A stretch of 44,281 nucleotides of DNA from Marinilabiliaceae bacterium ANBcel2. GTDB lineage: Bacteria > Bacteroidota > Bacteroidia > Bacteroidales > Marinilabiliaceae. The DNA lies in contig JARULA010000014.1 in NCBI GenBank assembly GCA_029688995.1, positions 1 through 44,281 of the forward strand. The letters run 5' to 3'. The translations under genes and the position numbers were made by a program. Positions 8,743 through 17,844 of this stretch are shown one piece after another; positions within the stretch are counted from its first letter, which is position 1; each line of letters begins with the position of its first letter. The notes beneath the pieces are model-generated. The model ran no database searches and was not told the origin of the DNA. It worked only from the letters and a program-made list of their open reading frames with translations.

Positions 8743-10032
8743 ATGATTAACGACCTGCTAAGTAAAGAGAAAGTTATATCGGTTATCGGACTTGGTTATG
8801 TTGGACTTCCTATAGCTCTTGAGTTTGCACGCAAAATGAAGGTGGTTGGTTTTGATATAAAACCTCAGCGTGTAGAACTTATGAAAAAGGGGATTGACCC
8901 CAGTAATGAGATTGAACCCGAAGCTTTTGAGGGATGTGATATCACCTTTACCAGTAATATAGATGATTTAAAAGAGGCCTCTTTTCATGTAGTTGCTGTG
9001 CCAACACCTATTAATCGACACAATTTGCCCGATCTTAATCCACTTTTGTCAGCCAGTGCGACAGTTGGCAGAGTAATAAAAGAGGGCGATTATGTCGTTT
9101 TTGAATCAACTGTTTATCCCGGATGTACCGAAGAGGATTGTGTACCTGTTATTGAGAAACATTCAGGATTAAAATTTAACAGAGACTTTAAAGTAGGATA
9201 CTCCCCCGAAAGAATTAATCCTGGAGATACAGAACATACTTTAACTAAGATTTTAAAAATTGTTGCAGGGTGCGATGATGATTCTCTTGAAGTAATTGCG
9301 GATGTTTATGGCTCTATTATTACAGCAGGAATATATAAGGCCAGTTCAATTAAAGTTGCAGAAGCGGCTAAAATTATTGAAAACACTCAGCGTGATGTTA
9401 ATATAGCTTTGATGAATGAGCTCTCTGTTATTTTCAATAAATTGGATATTAATACCTATGAGGTGTTGGAGGCTGCCGGAACCAAGTGGAACTTTTTAAA
9501 ATTTTTTCCCGGATTAGTTGGAGGGCACTGTATTGGTGTTGATCCCTATTACCTTACCTATAAAGCTAATGAGCTGGGGATTCACTCCAAAATTATAACA
9601 GGTGGACGCGTTATTAATGATGCAATGGCCTCTTATATTGCTAAACAGACCGTTAAAAGGCTTATTTCTAATGGTCATCCTATTAATGGAGCACGTGTTT
9701 TGGTTATGGGAGCTACATTTAAGGAGAATGTTAGTGATATAAGAAACTCTAAAGTTGCTGATTTGGTAAATGAGCTTAAATCCTTTAGTGTTGATGTTGA
9801 TGTGATTGATCCCTATGCTTCATCTGATGAGTTGCTGGTTGAGTATGGTTACGAATTGAGCGAAGAGGCCAATGGGAAATATAGCGCGGTTATTGTAGCA
9901 GTTAATCATCAGGATTATGTTGAGCTTGATGAGGAGTGGTTTAGTGATTATTTGCTGGATAACGGACTGTTTGTTGATGTTAAAGGTGTATTTCGTGATA
10001 AGATTAAAAAGCTTAACTACTGGAGCTTATAA
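8743..10032 (+). CDS. wbpA: UDP-N-acetyl-D-glucosamine 6-dehydrogenase (WbpA-like)
   Basis: A 429-residue UDP-sugar dehydrogenase with the NAD motif VIGLGYVGLP (14-23), the conserved Lys in EAAKIIENTQRD (K210 region) and the catalytic Cys263 in GGHCIGVDPYYL. It oxidises C6 of UDP-GlcNAc in two NAD-dependent steps to give UDP-GlcNAcA, the first pathway step. It stands 74 bases after wbpB in an AT-rich gap with no clear consensus promoter, so probably in the same unit. It closes the set: WbpA, WbpB, WbpE, WbpD yield UDP-2,3-diacetamido-2,3-dideoxyglucuronate. No WbpI-type epimerase is next to them. Confidence 0.9.
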   Translation: MINDLLSKEKVISVIGLGYVGLPIALEFARKMKVVGFDIKPQRVELMKKGIDPSNEIEPEAFEGCDITFTSNIDDLKEASFHVVAVPTPINRHNLPDLNPLLSASATVGRVIKEGDYVVFESTVYPGCTEEDCVPVIEKHSGLKFNRDFKVGYSPERINPGDTEHTLTKILKIVAGCDDDSLEVIADVYGSIITAGIYKASSIKVAEAAKIIENTQRDVNIALMNELSVIFNKLDINTYEVLEAAGTKWNFLKFFPGLVGGHCIGVDPYYLTYKANELGIHSKIITGGRVINDAMASYIAKQTVKRLISNGHPINGARVLVMGATFKENVSDIRNSKVADLVNELKSFSVDVDVIDPYASSDELLVEYGYELSEEANGKYSAVIVAVNHQDYVELDEEWFSDYLLDNGLFVDVKGVFRDKIKKLNYWSL

Positions 10033-10034
10033 AG

Positions 10035-11042
10035 CTATTGCTTGAACCACTTTGCTGCGTTTTGTACTGCATCTTTTATTGGGATAAATTTATAGTTGAA
10101 GGTTTTTTTAAACTTTTCGGATGAGTAGAGAGATATAATATTTGCAGCTCTGGCAGTATCTTTTGTTAAAATCGGTTTTGTGCCTGTAATTTTTGAAAAA
10201 ATAAGATTTAAGCGCCAGCCACTCTCCATTACCCATTTACTTGCTTTAATAAAGGGAGCCTTTTTACCCAATTGAGCAGCTGCAATATTAAAAAAGTCTT
10301 TAAACGAGAGGTTTTCACTGTTAAGAAGAAACCTCTCGTTTTTTATATCACTCTCCATTAACAGTTTTAATGCTTTGGCAACATCTCTTACATCTATAAA
10401 TCCCGTAACTCCCGATGTGTACACCGGAATCCCTTTTTGAACTGTATTAAAGAGACGTCCGCTTGAACGATACCTGCTTACAGGTCCAATTATCACTGAA
10501 GGATTTACTATCACTGCCGGCAGGCCCTCTTTTGTTGCACGCCACACTTCCATCTCTGACCTGAACTTGCTGTACGAATAGGCCGATCTGTGATCGTCGG
10601 GGAGCCATTCAACATTTTCATCAATTACCGCACCATCTATTTTTTTCCCTAGCGAAGATACCGAGCTAACATAACAGAACTTTTCAACACCTCTTTTGAT
10701 GCAGGCGTTCATTAAATTTGCTGTCCCCTCTATATTTGTTTTAATCATTTTATTGGCCTCGCCCGGATTAAAAGAGACCATTGCTGCAGAGTGATACACT
10801 TTTGTTACACCTTTAAGTGCGTCATCAAGAGAGTTATAGTCCGACAAATCTCCCTTCACCCACTCAATCTTGTTCCATAGCTCCACATACTTTTCGTTGT
10901 AATAGGCAAAAACATTTTTTGCGTCGTTTAAGCTTCGCTTTTTGCGATAAATAGCTTTTATTGGCGTTTTAATATCTTCGCTTATTAGATGATATAATAG
11001 ATGTGATCCTACTAATCCTGTTCCTCCGGTAACTAATATCAT
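10035..11042 (-). CDS. NAD-dependent epimerase/dehydratase-like extended SDR
   Basis: A 335-residue extended short-chain dehydrogenase. It starts MILVTGGTGLVGSHLL (TGGxGxxG, NAD(P) binding). The active-site pattern is VSSVSSLG, then YSYSKFRSE (YxxxK). Such proteins include sugar epimerases, dihydroflavonol/cinnamoyl-type reductases and 3-beta-HSD-like enzymes; the substrate cannot be told. Its stop lies 2 bases from the wbpA stop on the other strand, so the two are convergent, and it is divergent from ribE. I do not assign it to the Wbp pathway. Confidence 0.83.
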   Translation of the reverse strand: MILVTGGTGLVGSHLLYHLISEDIKTPIKAIYRKKRSLNDAKNVFAYYNEKYVELWNKIEWVKGDLSDYNSLDDALKGVTKVYHSAAMVSFNPGEANKMIKTNIEGTANLMNACIKRGVEKFCYVSSVSSLGKKIDGAVIDENVEWLPDDHRSAYSYSKFRSEMEVWRATKEGLPAVIVNPSVIIGPVSRYRSSGRLFNTVQKGIPVYTSGVTGFIDVRDVAKALKLLMESDIKNERFLLNSENLSFKDFFNIAAAQLGKKAPFIKASKWVMESGWRLNLIFSKITGTKPILTKDTARAANIISLYSSEKFKKTFNYKFIPIKDAVQNAAKWFKQ

Positions 11043-11121
11043 ATTTAATACTCTTTATTTCTGCTAAAATGTTACTAAATTAGCATTATTAATAGAAAAG
11101 AACCATTAAAAATTAGAAGAT

Positions 11122-11730
11122 ATGTTTTCAGGAATTGTTGAAGAGGCTGCTACTGTAACAAAAATTGAGAAGGAGAGGGGAAATGTCCATCTCACTCTTA
11201 AATGTTCATATACCGATGAGCTAAAGATAGATCAAAGTATATCTCATAACGGTGTTTGTTTAACTGTTGTTTCTATAGAGGATGGCACCTATACGGTTAC
11301 AGCCATTGGTGAGACTCTTGAAAAGAGTAATTTGGGCCTGCTCAAAGAGGGTGATAAGGTTAATTTGGAGCGCAGTATGTTGATGAACGGACGTTTGGAT
11401 GGTCATATAGTTCAGGGGCATGTTGATCAAACTGCTGAATGTGTTGAACTTAAAGAAGCTTATGGCAGCTGGTATTACACATTTAAATATGATATTAACA
11501 AAGAGCTTGCAAAGCAGGGGTATATGACTGTTGAAAAGGGATCGGTTACTGTTAATGGTGTTAGTTTAACGGTAATTAATGCTCGTGATGACCGGTTCAC
11601 TGTTGCCATTATTCCATACACTTATGAATATACTAATTTTCATCAGATTAAACCCGGAACTGTAGTGAATCTTGAGTTTGATATTTTGGGTAAATATATT
11701 AGCCGTATTTTGGAGTTGAGAGAGTTATAA
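11122..11730 (+). CDS. ribE: Riboflavin synthase, alpha subunit
   Basis: The 202-residue protein begins MFSGIVEE, the invariant N-terminus of riboflavin synthase. It contains two lumazine-binding repeats, each with a NGVCLTV or NGVSLTV motif (residues about 43-49 and 148-154). The C-terminus FDILGKYISR is family-typical. It dismutates two 6,7-dimethyl-8-ribityllumazine molecules to riboflavin. It is monocistronic here, with a bidirectional terminator 50 bases after the stop; no FMN riboswitch is visible in the 79-base upstream gap. Confidence 0.97.
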   Translation: MFSGIVEEAATVTKIEKERGNVHLTLKCSYTDELKIDQSISHNGVCLTVVSIEDGTYTVTAIGETLEKSNLGLLKEGDKVNLERSMLMNGRLDGHIVQGHVDQTAECVELKEAYGSWYYTFKYDINKELAKQGYMTVEKGSVTVNGVSLTVINARDDRFTVAIIPYTYEYTNFHQIKPGTVVNLEFDILGKYISRILELREL

Positions 11731-11779
11731 TACTTTTTTCAACTAATCAACGGTCGATTTAGTTTTTACTTATAACATA

Positions 11780-11822
11780 AAAAAGGGGCAAATCAATTTT
11801 TTGTAATTGAGAGCCCCTTTTT
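11780..11822. terminator. Bidirectional intrinsic terminator between ribE and the 11871 gene
   Basis: AAAAAGGGGC (11780-11789) and GCCCCTTTTT (11813-11822) form a 10-base stem with A and T runs on opposite sides, so it can terminate ribE (+) and the long minus-strand operon. An inner CAATT/AATTG stem can extend it. Confidence 0.85.
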
Positions 11823-11870
11823 AGTTAGTTAATTTAAGACCTTTTTATAGCAAATTTTATAATTGCTCTT

Positions 11871-12146
11871 TTACTTCTTTTTGCCGGATACAACTTTATA
11901 AATTACAAAGCCGGCAACAACCGCAATAATTACTATTGTGAGAACTACTCCTCTATTTGATCCTTCATCTTCTGCTATAAAGTCATCATCCGAATAGAGA
12001 GTTGGATCCATATCATCTATTGATAAAGTGTCGGGAGATGCAGTTTCATACTCATATACATCTTCCTGAGCTTTTACGCTATTTAGTTGTACTGCTGTAA
12101 AGCAAACAAAAAATGCAAGTAAAAATGTGATTAAAAACTTTTTCAT
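11871..12146 (-). CDS. Small exported single-pass membrane protein, unknown function
   Basis: The 91-residue protein has an N-terminal signal peptide (MKKFLITFLLAFFVCFTA..KAQ, cut near residue 26), a short acidic stretch rich in Asp, Glu and Tyr, and one C-terminal transmembrane segment (VVLTIVIIAVVAGFVIYKVV) ending in basic GKKK. This predicts an acidic periplasmic part anchored in the inner membrane. It is the last gene of the minus-strand unit, 30 bases after the GT39-like gene. I do not recognise the family. It may be a membrane partner for the glycosyltransferase or for the cytochrome. Confidence 0.72.
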   Translation of the reverse strand: MKKFLITFLLAFFVCFTAVQLNSVKAQEDVYEYETASPDTLSIDDMDPTLYSDDDFIAEDEGSNRGVVLTIVIIAVVAGFVIYKVVSGKKK

Positions 12147-12176
12147 AACTATATAATTTAATGGTTTGAATTGAAT

Positions 12177-14207
12177 TTATCTTAATTTATTCAATTTTTC
12201 AATAGCCTCCTTATAGGAGGGTTGATACTTTAAACTCTCTTTTAATATCTCTTTGGCTTTTATAGTATCTTTATTTATCAACCTGTAATCTGCCATCAAA
12301 ATATATGCCGATAGGTATTTTGGATTTTTTGAAATAATTTTCTCTGTTATCAATATTGCTTTTTCAATATCTCCTTTATTAAAATACCATTTTGCTTTTT
12401 CCGCTAATGCTGCCTCGTTATATGGGTTAATTTCCAGAGATTTATAAAGAGCTTTTTTTGCTTTATCATCTTTGTTGCATCTTATTAAAGCTCTAGCATA
12501 GTTAAGCCAGGCTCCTTCAAGTGTGGAATTTTTACACACAGCCTGTTTTAGTAGTTTGGCTGCTTTTTGGGGTTCCCCCCTTGTTAATGCCTCCCATCCT
12601 TTAAAATCTTTACTGCTTACTCTTTTAACCACTGCTGTTACAGGCTTGCCGTCCACATTCACTGTATGTATTGTTCCTTTGGGGGGCCAGTAATTATTAA
12701 TTGTATGTGAGTGAAGGTAAGATGCTGTAAAAACTGCATAGTCCCACTCATTAAAACTTCTGTTATAAAAGGATGTATGTGTTGTTTTTTCTGCTTCTGT
12801 TGAATTCCTGAAAAACCAGGAGACATCAAAATTTGATGCTATAATATACTCTCCGTTTGATCTGTTTTCTTCTTCACTTTTTAATTTGAGATATTTGTCA
12901 AGCCATTCTGCTCCTTCTCTTACTGTATGAAAGTAATAGTCAGCTTCATGTTTACCAAATATCTTTTTATAACCACCGGTTGTGGAATTAAACCACAGGT
13001 AATGGTATGGGTGGTTTTTTGCCATAAACTTAACAGGAGATGCCAATGTTGTTATGAGCAGAAGAGTAGCAATCCATCCTCTCTTTTTTAATAGCGGTAT
13101 ATCAAAAACTTTTTTTATTCCGTATGCTGCAAGAATAACCATTGGCGGATAGATAAAAAGAACATGCCTCCATCCTCCGTAAACATTGGCTCCCTTAATG
13201 GCAATATAGGTTAGCGGGAATAGGATTGTGAATGTTAGCAGAGCAACAATCACTCTCTTTTTTTTGTCTGCCTTAAATATTTGGGGGCGTATCTCTGTTA
13301 AAAATGCTGCTGCCACTCCTGCTGTAACAATAAGGGGAGTGGTTATAAATATCATGTATGGAAGATACCACCGCGGGAGCAAATCTGACCAAATCAGCTC
13401 TCCAAAAAATAGTTGTCTTATGGTAACAGGGTATGCTTCCATTAAAAAATGTGATGCTATTGGATTTATTATAGGATTTTGCCATGCAAATGGCCATAGT
13501 ATTAACCCTCCTGCATATCCGGTTACGGTGATTAGAGCAAATTTTGCCCAAACATGGGTTAATTTGCTAATCTGCTCTTTTTTGTAAAGTAATGTTATTA
13601 TTGTTAATAATGTTGTGATTATTCCCAGATATGCAATAATGATTAGTCCGGGCGGCCTTATACTAAAGGCAAAAGCAAAAGAGGCAGCTAGCAATATTGC
13701 GGTTCTCTTTTTTTGATTTGGCCACTCTATAATCCAGTATGACAATCCTGTAATACCTGCTATATATCCTAAAGCAAAGGGGATATCTTTTAAATTGTTT
13801 AGTGAATGACCAATAAATCGTGGTGATGCAGTGATTAATATCAGGGCTGTCAAAGCTGTTTTCCAGCCTCCTATCTTTTTTGCCAGCAGTATAACAAAAA
13901 TAATAATAGTCCATCCCGCTACTGCATTCATAATGTGGCGCAGAGTAAATATATCTTCAATATTGAAGATGCGGGCAATAATTGAAGCGCAGTTATCGAA
14001 CGATTGACCGTAATACTTTAGGTTTGTAACCGGTGTGTCTAAAGCACGGTCATCTTCTCCCATTGTGATAATATAGTCTGTTACTGCCTCGGCCTGATTA
14101 AGATGAAGGTATTCATCACCCGAAATTCCTGCATCCATTGATAAAACAATAAGTATAGGCAATAACAGCAGTGCCGATATGATAGTGTAACCTTTGTAAG
14201 AGTTCAT
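12177..14207 (-). CDS. GT39/ArnT-like membrane glycosyltransferase with C-terminal TPR repeats
   Basis: A 676-residue integral membrane protein with around ten hydrophobic helices in the first 430 residues. The first extracytoplasmic loop carries GISGDEYLHL, where GT-C family (PMT/ArnT) enzymes place a catalytic acidic residue. The C-terminal third is soluble and holds about four TPR units (from about 540 to the end, with ..AWLNYARAL.. and ..INPYNEAALAEKA..). Such enzymes move a sugar from a polyprenyl-phosphate donor to an acceptor on the periplasmic face; the TPR tail is presumably periplasmic and may bind the acceptor. The GT2 gene ends 3 bases upstream and could supply the donor. Acceptor unknown. 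Confidence 0.78.
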   Translation of the reverse strand: MNSYKGYTIISALLLLPILIVLSMDAGISGDEYLHLNQAEAVTDYIITMGEDDRALDTPVTNLKYYGQSFDNCASIIARIFNIEDIFTLRHIMNAVAGWTIIIFVILLAKKIGGWKTALTALILITASPRFIGHSLNNLKDIPFALGYIAGITGLSYWIIEWPNQKKRTAILLAASFAFAFSIRPPGLIIIAYLGIITTLLTIITLLYKKEQISKLTHVWAKFALITVTGYAGGLILWPFAWQNPIINPIASHFLMEAYPVTIRQLFFGELIWSDLLPRWYLPYMIFITTPLIVTAGVAAAFLTEIRPQIFKADKKKRVIVALLTFTILFPLTYIAIKGANVYGGWRHVLFIYPPMVILAAYGIKKVFDIPLLKKRGWIATLLLITTLASPVKFMAKNHPYHYLWFNSTTGGYKKIFGKHEADYYFHTVREGAEWLDKYLKLKSEEENRSNGEYIIASNFDVSWFFRNSTEAEKTTHTSFYNRSFNEWDYAVFTASYLHSHTINNYWPPKGTIHTVNVDGKPVTAVVKRVSSKDFKGWEALTRGEPQKAAKLLKQAVCKNSTLEGAWLNYARALIRCNKDDKAKKALYKSLEINPYNEAALAEKAKWYFNKGDIEKAILITEKIISKNPKYLSAYILMADYRLINKDTIKAKEILKESLKYQPSYKEAIEKLNKLR

Positions 14208-14210
14208 ATC

Positions 14211-15122
14211 CTACATAAACTTTTCTCTTATAAAATAGAGTGGTCGATTTTGGCTCTCCTTATAGGTACGGTATATATATTCCCCTAAAATTCCCATAAA
14301 AGTAAGCTGTATTGATCCCAAAAAATAGATGCTTATTAATGTTGAAGACCAACCCAGTGGAGCCCAGCCCGTAATTTTTGAGATGAGAACATAGATTCCT
14401 GCCATAAAAAAGAGAACAACCCCTGTTATTCCAAGCCATAAGCAGATCTTTAAAGGGAGTCTGGAAAAAGCAAAAAGAGCATCTGATGCAAGCTTTATTA
14501 AAGCAGTTGTTGCCATTTTAGGATCTCCCGAAAAGCGCTCATCTCTTGAGTAGCTGATTGTGGTCTGTTTGTAGCCAACATAAGCTCGTATTCCCGGGAT
14601 ATATCTAACCTTCTCTTTTATCTCTAAGACCGCTTGTAATACTTCGCGGGTTATCATTGAGAAGTGTCCGGTATTTTCAATTTGTTGCAATCCTGAACTT
14701 CTGCTAAAGAGTGAATGAAAAATTGATGTTAGCCATCTTCTAAATACCCCTTCGTTTCTCTTTTCCCTGAATCCGTTTACTACATCAAACTCTTTAGATC
14801 TTAAAATATCTAACATTTTTGGTAACAGTTCGGGAGGATCCTGAAGATCACTATCCATAATAGCGATATAATCTCCGCTACTATTTTCCAATCCTGCTGT
14901 TATAGCAGCCTGATGACCAAAATTTCGTGACAGATCTATTATTTTAATTCTTTTATCAAGCTCTCTTTCTGTTAGTAGTATATTAAGTGTATTATCACTG
15001 CTGCCATCATTGACAAAAATGATCTCATAGCCAGGCACCTCTTTTAAAGACTCTTTTATGCGGTCTAAAAGAGTTAAAATAAGAGGCGATTCATTATATA
15101 CCGGTATAACAACAGAGAGCAT
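14211..15122 (-). CDS. GT2 polyprenyl-phosphate glycosyltransferase (GtrB/ArnC/DPM1-like)
   Basis: A 303-residue protein with a GT-A catalytic domain: SVVIPVYNES at the start, FVNDGSSDNT and MDSDLQDPPE (the metal/nucleotide-binding DxD, with the QDPPE pattern of polyprenyl-phosphate glycosyltransferases). Two transmembrane helices follow near residues 230-285. It should load a sugar onto undecaprenyl phosphate on the cytosolic face. It sits between the Tat-exported oxidoreductases and the GT39-like gene, so the donor it makes may be used by the latter. The sugar is not predictable. Confidence 0.87.
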   Translation of the reverse strand: MLSVVIPVYNESPLILTLLDRIKESLKEVPGYEIIFVNDGSSDNTLNILLTERELDKRIKIIDLSRNFGHQAAITAGLENSSGDYIAIMDSDLQDPPELLPKMLDILRSKEFDVVNGFREKRNEGVFRRWLTSIFHSLFSRSSGLQQIENTGHFSMITREVLQAVLEIKEKVRYIPGIRAYVGYKQTTISYSRDERFSGDPKMATTALIKLASDALFAFSRLPLKICLWLGITGVVLFFMAGIYVLISKITGWAPLGWSSTLISIYFLGSIQLTFMGILGEYIYRTYKESQNRPLYFIREKFM

Positions 15123-15141
15123 GATAAGTTATTTTTACTGT

Positions 15142-16488
15142 TTATAGCTCAGGCAGAACCCATGGAGCTCTGTAATTTGGGCGAATTAATGCATTTGCCT
15201 TATCATTATCTTTAAAGCGCATCTGACTTTTGTCCCATATTAGTTTATCTCCTGTTCGGTGCGCAATATTACCTAAGTGCGAGACTATACCAATTTGCTT
15301 CCCTATCTCTATTGGTGCAGCTGTTTTGCGACGTGATCTTATGCAGTCTAAAAAGTCTCGAACATGTTTTGCAGCTCCTTTTCCGTCACCGCTTTTACGT
15401 GGAACTGCTTCTATTGAGCCTTCCTGTCCCTCTTGTTCGGGCATCACTTCCCATCCCCCTCTGTCAACTACCAGAGTTCCTTTATCTCCAATAAATGCAA
15501 CTCCGTGTCCTCTGTTGTATGGACCTCTGTCTATACCTACAGCATGTTCCCATGTAAGCATGAAGTTATCAAATTCATATATTACTGTTTGTGTATCCGG
15601 AGTCTCCATTGCTTTTTTGTCGATGCTAAAGTTTCCTCCGGCTGAAGTTATAGCTTTAGGCATATCTGCTTTCATCCCGTAAATTCCCAGGTCTATAAGA
15701 TGTGCTCCCCAGTCGGTCATTAATCCTCCGCCATAATCCCAAAACCATCTAAAGTGGAAATGGAACCGGTTGGGATTAAATGGTTTTTCGGGAGCCGGTC
15801 CTAACCAAAAGTCGTAGTCAACTCCTTGTGGCGGTTGCATATCATCCCGTGGTTCTGGTTTAAGCCATGATAGGTATGCCCAGGTTTTTACTGTGCGAAC
15901 ATTGCCAAGCTTGCCCGAATGAACATACTCTATTGCATCCATCCAATGTTTGTCACTTCTTTGCCACTGACCTACCTGTACTACTATATTGTGCTCTTTT
16001 GCATACTTCTCCATGATAGCGCACTCTTCAATTGTGTTAGCGAGTGGCTTTTCTACATAGATATCTTTTTTTGCTTTACATGCTTCTATAAAGGGTAGGC
16101 AGTGCCAATGATCGGGTGTGGCAATTATTACCGCATCTATTGACTCATCCTTCATCATCTCCCGGTAATCATTATAGGTATCTATTTTTAACTCCCCGGG
16201 GTTATTATTACCTCTCTCTTTTTCGGTCTCTTTGTAATACTCTTTGGCATCCTGCACCCTTCTCTCCAGAATATTGTTATCAACATCACACATTGCTACA
16301 AGCATTGTGTCGGGCTGCTCCATAAATCTCATTATGTTTGTAAGCCCCATACCATTTACCCCTATAACGCCATATTTAATTTTTGGCTTGTCAGAGCATC
16401 CCGCAAGTGTTGGGAATGCCGAAACCATTCCTGCTGCTCCTACAATGGTTGCTGTGTTTTTGCAAAAACTTCTTCTTGATTGTGCCAT
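15142..16488 (-). CDS. Tat-exported lipoprotein oxidoreductase, Gfo/Idh/MocA family (1)
   Basis: The 448-residue protein starts with a twin-arginine signal (SRRSFCK at 4-10, hydrophobic core) that ends in a lipobox, TLAGC, near residue 30. Folding before export would let it carry bound NAD(P) into the periplasm, as in Zymomonas glucose-fructose oxidoreductase. The Rossmann motif is YGVIGVNGMG, and YVEKPLANT gives the EKP motif. It has the (F)W.DYGGGLMTDWGAHLID segment common in the family. Substrate is probably a sugar, but unknown. It is 18 bases downstream of a second such gene and 19 upstream of the GT2 gene, inside a six-gene unit. Confidence 0.87.
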   Translation of the reverse strand: MAQSRRSFCKNTATIVGAAGMVSAFPTLAGCSDKPKIKYGVIGVNGMGLTNIMRFMEQPDTMLVAMCDVDNNILERRVQDAKEYYKETEKERGNNNPGELKIDTYNDYREMMKDESIDAVIIATPDHWHCLPFIEACKAKKDIYVEKPLANTIEECAIMEKYAKEHNIVVQVGQWQRSDKHWMDAIEYVHSGKLGNVRTVKTWAYLSWLKPEPRDDMQPPQGVDYDFWLGPAPEKPFNPNRFHFHFRWFWDYGGGLMTDWGAHLIDLGIYGMKADMPKAITSAGGNFSIDKKAMETPDTQTVIYEFDNFMLTWEHAVGIDRGPYNRGHGVAFIGDKGTLVVDRGGWEVMPEQEGQEGSIEAVPRKSGDGKGAAKHVRDFLDCIRSRRKTAAPIEIGKQIGIVSHLGNIAHRTGDKLIWDKSQMRFKDNDKANALIRPNYRAPWVLPEL

Positions 16489-16506
16489 AATGAACTAAAT
16501 TATTTT

Positions 16507-17841
16507 TTATGATCTTACAGGAGTTCCCGGTACCGGGATCTCAAACTCCATATCGGTGTTACCCATATGGATATTTTCTGGACCAAGTTTCATATTACTG
16601 TTATATATCTCATCCCATGTTATTCTTCTGCCCGTATAGGCCGACTCTCTTCCCATGATAGCCGTTAAGTTTGACAGGGCTGTTCTCTCACCTTCATTTA
16701 TATATTGGTTTGTGCGTATTGCAGTAACAAGATGTATATGCTCCTGAATATAGGGTGATGTTTTGGGAGCGTTCATCTGATTACCATGCTCATCTTTTGG
16801 ATATTCATATTTCCATTTAACCGATCCATCATGGTTATAAATTGTATTAAGACAGTTGGTATAACCTTTTGTGCCCATTACAAATTCGCCCACACCATTG
16901 GCACAGTTATCAATTTGTCTGCACATACTGTGTGATGAAACTCCATTTCCGTATGAAAAATCTATACTAAAAAAGTCATATTGATTACCGGTAACTCTTC
17001 TGTGTCGACCTCCATATCCTATTGCCCATTGGGGATACATATCGGTAAACCAGTTAACCACATCTATATTGTGTATATGAGTATCCAAAATATGATCACC
17101 GCTTAACCAGATATAATTATTCCAGTTACGCATCATATACTCCATATCTGTCCATCCTTCCCGTCGTCTTCTAAACCATACATGTTCCTGATTCCAAAAT
17201 GCTTTAGCACCTACAGGCTTACCTATTGCTCCATTTGCAACTCTTTTGAATGTCTCAATATAATCGTGTTGATGACGTCTTTGAGTTCCTGTTACAACAT
17301 TTAGTCCGAGCGTCTCAGCTGTACGTGACGAAGCGATAATAGAGCGTATTCCCGGTGGATCTACTGCAACAGGCTTTTCCATAAAAACATGTTTACGCGC
17401 CTCTATTGCTGCTTTAAAGTGTGTTGGTCTAAAATATGGAGGTGTTACAAGCAGCACTACATCAACATCGCTTTCCATCACTTTTTTATAGGCATCCACA
17501 CCTGAGAAGCATTTATCATCGGGTAGCTCTATATCGTATCGTAATAATCGCTCCCTTACCTCTTCAACCTTATCGGGAAACACATCAGCAAGGGCTCCAA
17601 CACTTACTCCGGGTCCTGAGCTTAAAAAGTTCAGAAGTGCCCCTGTTCCTCTGTGCCCGCATCCGATTAATCCGGCCTTTAACTCTCTTCCCCGGGGTGC
17701 CAGCTTGTTTAGTGGTGGCAATCCCAACTCCTCTGCCGATTTTCTGGAGCATCCGGTTAATGCTGAAGCTCCAAGAACAGCCAGAGAACCCGCTAATGCC
17801 GAGTTTTCCAAAAAACGGCGTCTGTCTATTTTTTTACTCAT
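16507..17841 (-). CDS. Tat-exported lipoprotein oxidoreductase, Gfo/Idh/MocA family (2)
   Basis: The 444-residue protein has a Tat signal (DRRRFLE at 6-12) ending in a lipobox, ALTGC, near residue 31. The Rossmann motif is AGLIGCGHRGTG and the EKP motif is in VFMEKPVAVD. C-terminally it has a conserved HILDTHIHNIDVVNWF segment. It is related to, but clearly not a recent duplicate of, the neighbouring gene at 15142-16488. It follows the cytochrome-SUMF1 gene with only 3 bases between, so the two are translationally coupled. Periplasmic, membrane-anchored sugar oxidation or epimerisation is the likely role; substrate unknown. Confidence 0.87.
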   Translation of the reverse strand: MSKKIDRRRFLENSALAGSLAVLGASALTGCSRKSAEELGLPPLNKLAPRGRELKAGLIGCGHRGTGALLNFLSSGPGVSVGALADVFPDKVEEVRERLLRYDIELPDDKCFSGVDAYKKVMESDVDVVLLVTPPYFRPTHFKAAIEARKHVFMEKPVAVDPPGIRSIIASSRTAETLGLNVVTGTQRRHQHDYIETFKRVANGAIGKPVGAKAFWNQEHVWFRRRREGWTDMEYMMRNWNNYIWLSGDHILDTHIHNIDVVNWFTDMYPQWAIGYGGRHRRVTGNQYDFFSIDFSYGNGVSSHSMCRQIDNCANGVGEFVMGTKGYTNCLNTIYNHDGSVKWKYEYPKDEHGNQMNAPKTSPYIQEHIHLVTAIRTNQYINEGERTALSNLTAIMGRESAYTGRRITWDEIYNSNMKLGPENIHMGNTDMEFEIPVPGTPVRS

Positions 17842-17844
17842 AAC

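Noticed and set aside
13228-13587. Plus-strand frame of 119 codons inside the GT39-like gene
   Set aside because: It is antisense to membrane helices, which yields spurious hydrophobic frames; the minus-strand gene is convincing.
15230-15682. Plus-strand 150-codon frame in the oxidoreductase region
   Set aside because: No recognisable domain; it is the complement of a conserved Gfo/Idh/MocA gene.
15142-17841. Possible GH109 alpha-N-acetylgalactosaminidases
   Set aside because: GH109 enzymes are also Tat-exported Gfo/Idh/MocA-like proteins, but I could not find the Tyr/His catalytic region I recall for that family (a YPTHG-type segment) in either protein.
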